Source: Lingula anatina
Lineage: Eukaryota; Brachiopoda; Lingulata; Lingulida; Lingulidae
Direction of reading: 5' to 3'
Assembly (NCBI RefSeq): GCF_001039355.2
Contig: NW_019775400.1
Location: 71,757 to 135,756 of the forward strand
Length of the DNA stretch: 64,000 bases
Each line of letters begins with the position of its first letter. Positions within the stretch are counted from its first letter, which is position 1. Of this stretch, positions 49,101 through 59,700 are shown in pieces. The notes under the pieces are model-generated. The model ran no database searches. It was given only the letters and a program-made list of their open reading frames with translations, and was not told the origin of the DNA. A program made the translations under genes and the position numbers.

Positions 49101-52100
49101 TTTTTTTACTGTGGTCAACAATGATGCTTACATCTATATATAGGAAGCGCCAATTTCAGAGGGGATTCTTTTTCTGAAAAAAAAGGTAGACCTTTTCACC
49201 CCCTAAAAAAATACAAAGACAGTGTAGTCTTTTCACCACATCACAGATCTCTCTATTTATATATGATAATTCCCTGTTCCAGCCCACCAGATGAGCACTA
49301 CCTCCTGCCTCTGTCAGATGACATTCCAGTGATTGTGTTAGACAGGGAACCAAGCTCTATTATTGCTTATGCATTAAGGTAATGTACAGGTCAAATGAAC
49401 ATGGTGAGGGAAATTCAGCTGTTGTGAAAATTGTGAAAAAAGGATCCAATGCTTATAATGTCAAAAGGTGATGACATTTTAAGCAAAAGATAAAAAAGAA
49501 TAGAAAAAGGGAATCTGTTGGTGTAAAGAAAATTACTGAATTTTTTGGTTGCTTTCATTTGATATTTGGTTTAAAGAGAATGGTTTGCCATCATTAAACC
49601 CTGCTTTCTTATTTCAGCTCTATTGAGTACAAAGTGAAGTTGAATGAACTGAAGCAACTTGCTCTTTCCAAAGAAGCGTATGATATAAAGTAGGTGCTTA
49701 ATGTATTATTCTGTGAATACAAACACAATGGGGATCACCTGAGAAAGCCCCAAGTCTCATGACAATGAATAAAAACTGGCAGTATTTATCCATGGAAGTG
49801 TATTTAATTTTCTCTCTTAATTTATAAATAAGTTGTATTTAATTTATTGTAAATGAGGCTAAATCTTTGATGAGATCTACACATGTCACCTGCTAATTAA
49901 ATTTTGTAATCATATTTTGTAGCCAGATCAAGAAGGGGGGACTATCTAGAGTGGAGAGCACGGGGAGGCTGGACGCAGGTAAGGAGAAGATAAGTTTGTA
50001 AAATTAATATATTGCATTTTGTTAAATTAACAGATTCACTTTTGTAAATATTTTTTAAAGACAGTGGAATTGCTATACAAATATGCCATGTTTTAGTTAC
50101 AATTGGTTGGTTTTATTATTATGATATAATGTAATAGTTTAATATTATGAAATTTACACTAGCCATGCTATTTCAGTCCCTTATATTAATAAGAATGCAT
50201 GTCTCTAGTAAATATGTTTTCATTAAACATTTTCACTCCTGTCAGTCCAACATTGGAAGGCAGCTGGGGGTGTCTTAAAGTTTCTACGGAGCGCAAAAGG
50301 GCAGAGTAGCCGGGACTCCAGCCCCAGTAGAAAGAAGGACTTGGAGGCCTCGGTCAAGTTTACCCCTGGTGAAAGTGAATCTAGTTATGAAGCAAGCACC
50401 TACTGTAAGTGAAGCTGATCTTTTCTTTTGTGTTTTCTTGTCCTAGTAGAGATTCTTAAAACATAATTATCAGCACTCATCTGCCATGGTTTAAATTGTG
50501 TTTTAAACGAATGTTAGAATGCTCAGCTATGGGAACATTCATTGTCTTTTTATCCCTTTACTATATGTTTTTATGCCTTCACTATCAGTTTTCATTATCA
50601 CACTGTTCAGTAAATAGTAAAAGATGTATAATATTTTTTAATTTTATTTTAGTTGAGGAAATAGATGGAAAAGAAGCCAAGACTCCTAAATACCACATAG
50701 AGCTCCGTAAGTGTATTGATTCATGTCAAGTTTTATGCATGTCTTTTGTCTAGATTCTTTAGTTTATCTCGGGGAATAAATGGGTAATAATCAGAAGTGT
50801 TTATATGTCACTCTCTTATATTTGAATTTAGGCAACATTTTAATGCACAGTAAAGTCAGTCTCACATTATCTATGTTTTAGGTTTTCATTATTTTACTTC
50901 TATCAATGCTATCACTTTTTTTCTGACATTTTCCCCTCTGTATTCTAAAAGTCTTATTCTAATCCAAAACAGAATATGCTGAGGGATCATCAAAGTTCTA
51001 CTGTCAAGTTTACCATGCTGAGAGCTTCAAGCAGATGAGAAAAATCTTGTGTCCAGAGGGGGAAGCAGGGTAGGTTCTCATTCTTGGTTCTCGTGGCTTC
51101 TCTTGACGTATCCAGTGATGTAATGGGGTAGCTAACCAGTGGTGAAATATCAAATTAAAAGACATTTCTATATACAATGTGAAAGGCACATTTGTAGGGT
51201 TCGATACCTAGGAGAAATACAGTTATTGTAAAAGTGTGTGTGTTCTCTTAAGGTGTTGTAAAACATTGGAAAACATGATGGAAAACTGGATCTTTGTTTT
51301 GTCTGAAAACTATGATATAAAAATATTATAAGATCTGCTGGACAATAGTGGGAAATGTACTTAGATTTCAAAACAAATCTTAAAAATGGCAAATTTATGA
51401 TGCATGACACAGAATCCATCTACCTGGCAGTTCTGCTAATGAAATTCAACCGGAAGCATTGACTCTCAGTGATATTTTACATAGAATTCCACTGTCAGCT
51501 CTTTGTTTATATTTATTCAGGTACATCAGGTCTTTATCCAGGTGTATTAACTGGCTTGCCAAGGGAGGGAAATCTGGATCTGCTTTTTGTAAAACTCAAG
51601 GTGAGCTGGTTCTTATGTCTCAGTTCTAACAAGAAATGTCAATTTATCAGGTCTGAGTATAAAGCTACATTGTATCAAAATGTTCATTCTGTAGTGATAT
51701 TCATGAGAGAGAGAGTTCCATAAATGTCAACATAAAAAGAGCTGAGAAAGATTTTTCCTGCAGTCATTATATATGATGTCTTTACTTCTATTAAAAACGC
51801 TTGTAATGCCAGAAAACTGCAATTGAATCAGTGTTGTGATATAGTGCACCATGGCCACAAGGAGCAACATTGATTTAAGTTTTTATAATTTGTGCGATTT
51901 GAAATATTTTTATTCGGATAACTGCTACAGTTTTATTCAAATGACCAATGTATTTTTATTCAAATGACCACCATATCTTTATTCAGATGACCTCTGTAAT
52001 ATTTTTATTCAGATGACCGATATATGTTTTATTTAGATGACTGCTATATTTTTATTCAGATGACCGCTACATTTTGAAGCAGATGTCCAAGCCAGAGGTG

Positions 52101-54682
52101 CAGTCTTTTCTAGAGTTTGCTCCCCACTATATTGAGTACACATTGAAATCTCATACAGATAAGGTCAGTGGATTCTGTCAGAGATCTCTTACAACTCCTA
52201 TCATATTATCTGTTGATGAAATGATTAAGAGAGCTTTCCAATATTTCCAGTCTTAAGGGACAATTCTTGTCAACATGAAAGAGAGTGATGTTCATTTGTT
52301 CTTTGCCTGTTGCATTAAAATGTGTTTCTTTCATTTAAGTTTTGATTTCCATCATTGTTTAAAGGTATGGAGGCTAAATTGCCAGCTCTGAACACTCAAT
52401 TAATACATTTTGATTCTATTTCTGATACTTTAGCCTAAAATGCCCCATGTCATATTCACCTAAATCATTCATCCAAAACAGTGTCCAGACATGTTTTTCA
52501 TATCTTATTGAAACTTTCATTGTCCTGAATGAAAAAGATCACCATATGTCACCAATCTGTTCTCACAGTTGATGAATTTTATAATACATTTTTCACAGGT
52601 TTAAATTCAACATTTAAAAACAAAATCCATGTTCCTTATGCAGTTCAGATCAATTTATTTTTGTCTATTTTTTATACAGAGTCCTACTGCTCTTGCCAAA
52701 ATAGTAGGAGCATATAGGATTGGTTTCCGTAACAACCAAACCAACATGGCTACCAAGCAAGATCTTCTGGTGATGGAAAATTTATTTTATCCTCAAAGCA
52801 AGAAAATTACTCAGGTTTGTATTGATTTGGATAGTTTCTTTTTATTGAGTTTTTGAAATTTATGCTGAAAACATCCTAGGGTTTGTGCATTTTAAATTAT
52901 TAATTTATGAAGACCAAAAAGAATTGGTTCAAATTATTACTTAATATACAGTTGAATTGTTGTTTTTATTATAATTTTAAAACCAATATTGAAAAAAAGG
53001 AGTTCTGGTTATTTTACTTCTAGGTATATGATTTAAAAGGTTCAGAGCGTAACCGATTAGTCAAGACAGCCAATCAGAAGAGTGAGGATTTAGTGCTTTT
53101 AGATGAAAATTTGTTGAAAAGTAAGTTTCTAAGATTGAAGTATAGAGTCCCATATGGGCATAGTCTAAATTGCTGGGAGTTGTAATAAACATAAGAAAAT
53201 AAAAAGAAACACTGTTTATATTAGGACAATCTTATTGCTACCATAACAACCCCTGTTTTTTTTCATAATGCTTACCAAATAACTCTACCATCCCTTTGAA
53301 ATATAATTTTTTTTTATATTAAATATTTACAGTATACTTATATGTTAATATTTCAACTAAAACTTCATTTTTTTTTGTCAAAAGTGAGCCTAGACAATCC
53401 GTTATACCTGCGTCCTCACGCCAGGAAGGTGTTGATGTCCGCCATTACCAACGACACCCAGTTTCTGTCCAGCCATCTTGTCATGGACTACTCCTTACTG
53501 ATGGGTGTAGATGAACAGAAAGGAGAGGTTCTTGTAGGAATCATTGGTAATTAAGTATAGGTTACGAAAATGATATTCATAAGTTTTTTTTGTTGCCTAT
53601 CTTGATATTCTTTTTCAACTCAAATCAGTTAGAATCAGTGTTGATGAAAAATTGTTTATAACCAAACAGCATTGCATTATTCAGTTCTTTACCTGGAAAC
53701 TATGAAGATGTATGCAGAATAAGTTTGATGTGGTGTTCAGCAAGAAGCTATTAGTTACATTGTATATATTGATGTATATTTTTAAAGAATGCATTGTTCT
53801 ACTGATATATTGTACATAGTTTTAATAAACTGTCCTCCAGACTACATCAGAACATTTACCTGGGACAAGAAGCTGGAGACCATGGTGAAGTCTTCAGGGA
53901 TCCTGGGAGGACAAGGTGACCGTCAGAACACATGATTTCTCTTAGAGCACATTCAGAACAGTGGACTTATAGATCCACAGATCAAATATGGAGACTCACT
54001 AAAAAGCTTGTCACTTTATTCAGCAGTAGACACTGAATAGATTTCTTGTGGGGATTATGCAACAAGCATTCAAGTGACCCCTCAATCTGTTAGGCAGCTG
54101 TATTGAATGAGGCCTTACATATGGACCAATCAGATAAGCATGCCTCTTGTTTTTAAATGTACTCGTATGATCACCATCTTTACTGTGTTGATCTCAACAC
54201 CAGGAGGAGGCTTGTTAGTCTGTTAATTTGATTGCACTCAGCAAGAGTCCCCGTAGAGTTGGTGCAGTTAAGCAGGGTTGACGTTACTTGTTCTTGAAAG
54301 GTCTTATAGTTGTATTGAACTAAGCTTTTGTGATAGAGAGATACAATTTGAATTAAAATTAAAATAATCTCTTTTTTATGATGTGTCATGATATTAGCAT
54401 ACCATGATATTTTTTAATTGCTACATTTCCAAGAGCCTGACAATTTTACAGTATCCAGATATCAGGTGGTATAAATTACATACTACAAAATAGAATGCCA
54501 AAGCAAGTTCCATTATATTTCTCACACATATTGATTATGTTTATGCTATCATTTTTTCAGGGAAAATGCCAACAGTTGTGTCTCCAGAGCTGTACAGAAC
54601 TCGTTTCTTGGAGGCAATGGACCGGTATTTCTTGGAGGCCCCTGATAGGTGGAATGGACTTAGTTGTGATCTGGAAATTTAA
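31130..54682 (+). CDS. PIKFYVE: 1-phosphatidylinositol 3-phosphate 5-kinase (PIKfyve/Fab1)
   Basis: Makes PI(3,5)P2 from PI(3)P on endosomes and lysosomes. 44 coding exons keep frame to 2,171 residues (human 2,098). Exons: 31130-31247, 31568-31741, 32164-32300, 32671-32851, 33392-33611, 33738-33867, 34237-34394, 34807-34918, 35628-35739, 35988-36113, 36569-36646, 36892-37021, 37234-37414, 37788-37967, 38295-38435, 38847-38973, 39287-40398, 40705-40860, 41052-41152, 41399-41470, 41807-41978, 42249-42427, 42956-43111, 43375-43483, 43720-43895, 44056-44182, 44426-44483, 45010-45099, 46345-46509, 47833-47961, 48534-48633, 49283-49378, 49618-49689, 49923-49978, 50246-50404, 50653-50706, 50973-51069, 51521-51600, 52060-52163, 52680-52814, 53024-53120, 53385-53546, 53841-53915, 54561-54682. 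Domains in order: FYVE, DEP, CCT-like, Cys/His-rich, kinase. The poorly conserved linker exons 27-30 are the least certain. Confidence 0.96.
32671..33466 (+). CDS. PIKFYVE: PIKFYVE FYVE zinc finger (two exons)
   Basis: Exon 32671-32851 and the start of exon 33392-33611 encode YWMPDKDCKECYECGDKFTT, FRRRHHCRVCGQVFCSRCCN, then GDLRVCSYC. The basic R(R/K)HHCR motif that grips PI(3)P, the WxxD-like start and the paired zinc cysteines are all present. This is the endosome-targeting domain. Confidence 0.95.
34237..34918 (+). CDS. PIKFYVE: PIKFYVE DEP domain (exons 34237-34394 and 34807-34918)
   Basis: LKNIWQLIKHPTEGIEFQSH then [20 protein letters not shown] in one exon; AVVIGQALVDARWLECV and IFRDEYVLYRPGE in the next. 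This matches the DEP domain of animal PIKfyve (EFQDHRYWLRTHPNCIVGKE). DEP modules commonly aid membrane or partner binding. Confidence 0.9.
35325..35535. mobile_element. Short interspersed non-LTR/SINE-like repeat fragment
   Basis: Contains agagcacagacctccgccaa, gatccagatcaccaccaaaa, and gaaaatttcatcaaaatcag followed by tccataactttttgagttat and gacagacaaac. I recall this string as part of a repeat widespread in animal genomes. It lies in PIKFYVE intron 8. A more decayed relative may lie at about 21470-21590 in NUB1. Confidence 0.45.
36170..36348. mobile_element. hAT-like MITE with 5-bp target duplication (PIKFYVE intron 10)
   Basis: Ends taggcccatagcc ... ggctatgggccta form perfect 13-bp inverted repeats continuing into ccagg/G-rich arms. 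The flanking direct repeat atgtg occupies 36165-36169 and 36349-36353. 179 bp, non-coding. The catagcc-type terminus resembles hAT MITEs. Confidence 0.75.
37234..39480 (+). CDS. PIKFYVE: PIKFYVE CCT/TCP-1-like chaperonin domain
   Basis: Exons 37234-37414, 37788-37967, 38295-38435, 38847-38973 and the start of 39287-40398. Landmarks: NPDVRHEGDEMDIRAYVQVK, KIYHGVVCSKNISHKKM, NAKILLLRCSIEYQRREQKF, PDLLLVEKSVSRLAQQF, CPAHLGCTVTLRGAS and NSRLEISFLMDEFAMPPP. This domain is the known binding site for the VAC14/FIG4 regulatory complex. Confidence 0.93.
38467..38609. mobile_element. hAT-like MITE with CAGGGGCGGAT ends (PIKFYVE intron 15)
   Basis: The left end caggggcggatccag and the complement of the right end caggggcggatttag form the inverted repeat, a signature I associate with hAT elements. 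The flanking direct repeat attac occupies 38462-38466 and 38610-38614. 143 bp, non-coding. Confidence 0.78.
39087..39254. repeat. Inverted repeat plus 29-bp tandem duplication upstream of PIKFYVE exon 17
   Basis: attgaaacatgtcttcttgt... (from 39087) is the near-perfect reverse complement of the segment ending ...acaagacatgtttcaat (39196), with arms of about 37 bp. The spacer holds a second direct copy of ttgtaatcttgtttcatctt. It is followed by two copies of aataatatgataaaatacta + ttctt (39201-39225 and 39230-39254). The hairpin ends about 90 bp before the exon 17 acceptor. Confidence 0.85.
40705..42427 (+). CDS. PIKFYVE: PIKFYVE conserved Cys/His-rich region
   Basis: Exons 40705-40860, 41052-41152, 41399-41470, 41807-41978 and 42249-42427 encode MAFYGRNDITLGGFLERYCF, YKCPHENCGTPMVDHIRRFV, HGQGCIQITM, SYCNKCKQ and SFAKYLELRFHGNVYTRR. 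Their order and spacing match the Fab1/PIKfyve CHK region lying between the CCT-like and kinase domains. Confidence 0.92.
46098..46308. mobile_element. MITE with tandem atcgacct motifs (PIKFYVE intron 28)
   Basis: Terminal repeats: left tttccatagattagatcgac, right complement atatccatagattttagatc. The flanking direct repeat cttacac occupies 46091-46097 and 46309-46315 (a possible eighth base differs, a versus c). 211 bp, non-coding. It shares the atcgac/gatcgatc terminus type with the foldback at 10210-10470. Confidence 0.65.
46690..46932. repeat. Hairpin-ended dispersed repeat in PIKFYVE intron 29
   Basis: Begins acaaggcagcaaagctgaca (cf. 13360) and includes aacctgcttctttactaaac (cf. 16009). 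It has a (GGCGACAGCAAC)-like tract at 46846-46872 and ends in a hairpin tatatgcagacactt..atctgtatata followed by AAAA. Confidence 0.6.
50653..54682 (+). CDS. PIKFYVE: PIKFYVE C-terminal PI(3)P 5-kinase domain
   Basis: Exons 50653-50706 to 54561-54682. Landmarks: KFYCQVYHAESFKQMRKIL; glycine loop WLAKGGKSGSAF; ATP-binding lysine in DDRYILKQM; LLVMENLFY; VYDLKGSERNR; DENLL; catalytic VMDYSLLMGV; VGIIDYIRTFTWDKKLE; and GGQGKMPTVVSPELYRTRF. The terminal WNGLSCDLEI matches human WTGLGLNC. All core kinase motifs that I can check are intact. Confidence 0.96.
51905..52075 (+). repeat. Tandem repeat that multiplies the exon 39 splice acceptor of PIKFYVE
   Basis: About seven units of 22-26 bp with consensus tttttattcagatgaccgct. 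The last unit is the real 3' splice site and first codons of exon 52060-52163 (AG at 52058-52059, then ATGACCGC). Earlier units keep a complete AG at 51985-51986, 52011-52012 and 52035-52036. Using them would add 73, 47 or 23 nt, none a multiple of three, and so would break the kinase frame. Confidence 0.85.
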
Positions 54683-56095
54683 GATGGAGGAAGAGCAGCG
54701 CTGTGTGCTGGGCCAGTTTTTATATAAATATTGGATTTAACACCAAGACAGGTTTACTCTTATGTAAGGGAAAGGTTTACCCAAACATGGTTTACATAGG
54801 GGTGTGGGTTTACCCAAATGTGGTTTACATAGGGGTGTGGGTTTACCCAAACATGGTTTACATAGGGGTGTGGGTTTACCCAAATGTGGTTTACATAGGG
54901 GTGTGGGTTTACCCAAATGTGGTTCACATAGGGGTGTGGGTTTACCCAAATGTGGTTCACATAGGGATGTGGGTTTACCCAAATGTGGTTCACATAGGGG
55001 TGTGGGTTTACCCAAATGTGGTTCACATAGGGGATGAATGCACCTGTACGTGGGGAGAGAGGTGGGGTGGAGGCAAGCTTCTTTATGAAGTTAAAACTGT
55101 GAAATTTTTTGTTGTTAAAACTGACCTGAAAACGGTCTACATGTTACTGTGTCATTATGAAAAGGAGGTTGTATGCTTATGCAGTTATTATCATGTCTCC
55201 AGTTAGAATTTCTTGGAATCAGATTATCTTTGTAAAGACAGAAAGAAGAATGATTGCATTTTCCATGGTTATCAGAATTAAAATAGATATTCTGGTGTGC
55301 CAGTGTAGTAGGTATACCCTTAATTTTGGCCAACTAAGCTATTTGCATTGTTCAAGTTTGCCAAATTGCACTGTTAAGTATGCACCAAGCCATCAATTAA
55401 ATTAAATAAAAGAAATTGGAACTGGATGATCTCAAGGCATTAATTATTTAGAAGTCCATCTTATTTGAAATACTGTAGCCTACCTCATTTATGCTCCTAC
55501 TTTTAGTAGTGCTTGTCAGTTTGTCACTGTGCCAGTGACCATTCAAAATTCTTTAAAACATGACGAGAAATGCCATTCTGATTTTATAATTTTTTTTATT
55601 TATACATAATAGGTATAGGTAAATGGTAACACATGCAAAGTTGCTTTTTTTCTGTAACTTTTCCATGAATGTGCTTTGGTAAAAGCGATTATACATGACT
55701 TATCTTGCTTACCGTATTTTCTCATTAAAAAAACTTCAGCCATTTAATTTTAAAGACATGCTGTATTGTCTGTATATTGGCAACAGATGAGACTTAAACA
55801 GTTCATTTTCGTCATGAAACAATCGAGATTTTCTGAAATTAATTTCATACAAATGTTATTCATTATCTGATGAAGCGTAAGTTGTGAATTTAAAAAAAGT
55901 TTCCATCAGCTCATGTAAAATATTGCTCTGTGCTGTAGTACTTTACTGTTGAATATAATTCATTGCGATGTTATTGGTGGTGCTATTTTATTATATATAG
56001 AGAGTAAAAACAATATTTGATGAAATTGTTGGTACCTTAAACCATTGTACGAAATAAATGCAACACTTCAGAAGTGTGTTATGAAAAATAAATAT
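54683..56095 (+). other. PIKFYVE 3' UTR with polyadenylation signals
   Basis: No coding sequence after the TAA at 54680-54682. Two AATAAA hexamers lie at 56053-56058 and 56087-56092, at the end of an AT-rich stretch and before the convergent gene. They are the best candidates for the transcript end, giving a 3' UTR of about 1.4 kb that includes the minisatellite. Confidence 0.5.
54775..55033 (+). repeat. 33-bp minisatellite in the PIKFYVE 3' UTR (about eight units)
   Basis: Unit gtttacccaaatgtggttca + cataggggtgtgg, alternating between two variants in the first half (acatgg/atgtgg and tttaca/ttcaca). Because 33 is divisible by three, open frames run through it on both strands; these are not genes. 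It begins about 90 bp after the PIKFYVE stop. Confidence 0.95.
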
Positions 56096-56704
56096 TGTTG
56101 TACAATCATAATGTGTTTATAAGTTATTCAAAGCATATGTCAAAGTCGGAATAGTATAAATAAGATGTTATACTATCCTACTTTTTCTTTTTTTAACATG
56201 CATCATTACTGTGCAAATATAACCAAAATGAAGCTCTTCTTTCAGGTTGATTTTTTTAAATTTAGTTTTAACACTGATCACTGATCTTCCATATTAAGTG
56301 CAAAATGTTCGTCACTCACTACAATAACTGCTTATATTGCATTAAGGTCATTTTTTGACGATAACGAGAGACAGACAATCATGCTAAGATCTAATGGGTT
56401 AAAACACAGTATATCAGTGAAACTTGTATATCCAAATTGTGCAGTAATGCATAATCTATTCATAAGATATTATCTTTGTTTTACTACGATGTTTTTTATG
56501 ATGACTTTTTTTATCATATTATATATTTCCCTCATAATCATATTTTTATCAATTGACCATTATTTCAATTGCACCTTAATGTGATGTTTTAAATTCAGTA
56601 AAAAAAAAAATCAATGAAAATATTATATACAACCCACCCTAACCTTTAACCCCTCCCTCCATCCCCCACCCCAACCCACCCAAAAGCGTAATAAAATTGA
56701 AATT
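56096..56704. other. Convergent intergenic spacer
   Basis: AT-rich sequence between the PIKFYVE polyadenylation signals and the stop of the minus-strand gene. It contains a poly(A) stretch (56600-56610) and a C-rich tract (56633-56685). I see no gene, RNA or mobile element. Confidence 0.5.
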
Positions 56705-59700
56705 TCAGTCCTCGAAATCAGATAAATAGCCCTCTTCTCCCCAGGCTTCTCGAGCACGCTTAGTTGTGTTTTGTACAGGTGTTGCTGGTTTCTTACGGCG
56801 GCGACGATGATGTGCGGCGGTAGGCCGAGAACCTTTGGCCACCTTCCTTGTTTCATTGTCCTTTTCCTCATTTGTCCGTCTAGATGTCCTATTTTCTATA
56901 ACAGTGGGGGCTAGTGTGACAGCTCGAGGTTTGACGGTCACGTGGTTGTTGCTGGCTGTAAGGCGTTGCTGAAGACGCTGTGTAGTCTTGTACGCACGAG
57001 GTAAAACGAAGCCACCCGAGGCTTTGTCAGTGCCGTGGGCCGAGGCAGGGTTGCTCCCAAGTCCTGAATCTTGACTATACTGAACGTTGCCCAATGTGGG
57101 TGGAGTCTGGGCGGTGACTCCCGATCTGGATATATAAAACGAACATTTTTAACCCAACTGATTTTCTCTTTTAGTATTGCACAATGAACTTAAAAATACT
57201 AAATATCATATCATTTCACCACCAATTTTAAAAGATAAAACCAAGATGAAGCCAAATATATTATAAAAAAGTTGAATTAGAATATCAAATGGTTACTTCC
57301 ACGCCAATCTCCATCTACAAACACTATTTCATAGTTATGTAAAAGAAATAAGACCTTACCTGAAATGTTCAGATTGGGCGAATCCACGGTTTAGTATTGA
57401 TTGTGAACAAGGTGGCGATAAAGCTATTTCAGATACACTTGAATCAGAGTCTGTTCCACAGACAGAATTTGAGGTGCTGTTTTCCCTGGAAGCTGTGTTT
57501 CCGACGGTGATTTCTTCCCCAGGTTGGGATATGACGCTGATAGCTCTATCATGGCCATTTTGGAAGCTGTTCTCTTCTTGGTGAACAGTTTCAATTTGGT
57601 TAGATTCCGATGAGACGCTGGAATGTATTTCCTCTAAAATCGATGTTTCAGTAACTGGTCTGATGTCAGTCGAGAGGAACGTCTCAGAAAAACAACTGTA
57701 TGGAGCGATGTCTTCAATAATACTTAGGTCGCTGTCTGACCCTGGCACCACTTTCACAGTATTAAGCAAATGCGAGTCATCTGGTGTTAAAGGCGACTCG
57801 ACTCCATTCTTTGTATCATGTTGGACGTTTTCGCAGGATCCACAAATTTCCTCTGAGATAGAGGTTTCACTAGTGCTAATGTCAGGTCTTGTTACTGAGG
57901 TCTTTTTGCTGCTGGATAAAACAGAAATCTCAGACAAGCAGCTGAACGCAGCAAGGTCTTCAGGGATGGTTGAATCACTTCTGTCGCTAGAATTTCCACC
58001 CTTGGCTGCAACTGAATCTGGAAACATGGATACGGCGGGTTTTACCCTGGATCCACCGCCCGTATCCACGTACCGATGTTCATGTACTTCCCCGATATCC
58101 TCTGGGATAGAGGTGGCACTTGTGCTAATATCGGGTCTTATATTAGGTGCTTTGTTCTGGTCCACCTGTATTTCCCCGATTTCCTCTGGAATAGAGGTAT
58201 CACTTGGGCTTATGTCGGGTATTGCTGCTGGTGCTTTATTGGTATCCGACCCACGAGAATCAGATGAACAGCTGAAGGAATCAAGATCCTCGGGGATACT
58301 TAATTCACTTTTGTCGCTGTCGGATCCTTGTTCAGCTTCAAGTGAATCAGGCGACTGTTGCACAGTAGGTACTATTATGGACACGACTCTTGTTTCATTG
58401 GCCTGATGTACGTGTGTGTCCACTTCCCCGATTACCTCTACAACAAAGGTGTCACTGCTGCTAATATCGGGTCTTAGTTTTGGTGCCTTGTTGATATCTG
58501 ACACAGGAGAGTCTTTAGATGGACAGTGGAAGGCAACAAGGACCTCTTTGATGCTGATATCAGTTTTGTCGCTGTTGGATTCCTCTGCCTCAGCCTCAAC
58601 TGGAGCAGGCGACTTTGATGCAATTGATGCAATTGGTGTTCCGTGATGCTCGTTTTTGATTTCTTCAATGACAGTGTTCCCTCTTGAGTCAATTTTCTGC
58701 CCTGCTTTAGGTGTGTTGTTGGTATTTGGTCCAAGAGAGTCGTCAGATGGGCAGCGGAAGGGAACAATTTTGTCAAATGTGACTTCGTTTTCAAAGACAG
58801 TGTTCCCACTTGAGTCAATTTCCTGTTCTGCCTTAGGTGCGTTGTCGGCATTTGGTCCAGGAGAATCATTAAATGGATACCGGTATTTGAAGGGAACATC
58901 CTTGCCAATATTGACTTCGTCATTTTTATCCATGTTGGATCTAAGTTCAGCTAAATCAGGCGACGTTGTTGCAATCGGTGTTCCGAGCACGACCTCTTTC
59001 TTATTCTGATGCTTGCTTCTGATTCCTTCAAAGAGAGTGTCCCCAAATAATCCAACTTCCTGTCCTGCTTTAGGTGGGTTGTTGGTATTTGGTCCAAGAG
59101 AGTCGTCAGACGGGCAATGGAAGGGCACAATTTTGTCAACAGTGACTTTCATATCAATTCCCTGTGCTGCTTTAGCGGCGTTGTCGGTATTAGGTCCAGG
59201 AGAATCAATAAATGGATGTATGAAGGGAACGATATTGTCAATATTGACTTCGCCATATTTATTCATGTTGGATCTAGGTTTAGGTGAACCAGACGACTTT
59301 GATACAATCGGTGTTCCGAGTGCGACCTCTTTTTTATTCTGATGCTCGCTTCTGATTCCTTCAAAGAGAGTGTCCCCAAATAAGCCAATTTCCTGTGCTG
59401 CTTTAGGTGGGTTGTCGGCATTTGATCCAAGAGAGTCGTCAGACGGGCAGTGGAAGGGGACAATTTTGTCAACAGTGACTTTTATATCAATTCCCTGTGC
59501 TGCTTTAGCAGCGTTGTCGGTATTTGGTCCAGAAGAATCATTAAATGGATGTATGAAGGGAACCATATTGTCAATATTGACTTCGCCATATTTATCAATG
59601 TTGGATCTAGGTTTCGATGACTTTGATACAATCGGTGTTCCGAGTGCGACCTCTTTCTTATTCTGATGCTCGCTTCTGATTCCTTCGAAGATATTGTCCC

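Noticed and set aside
54703-55206. 167-codon frame with VYPNVVYIGVW repeats, and matching frames on the other strand
   Set aside because: Product of a 33-bp minisatellite in the PIKFYVE 3' UTR; all frames stay open because the unit length is divisible by three.
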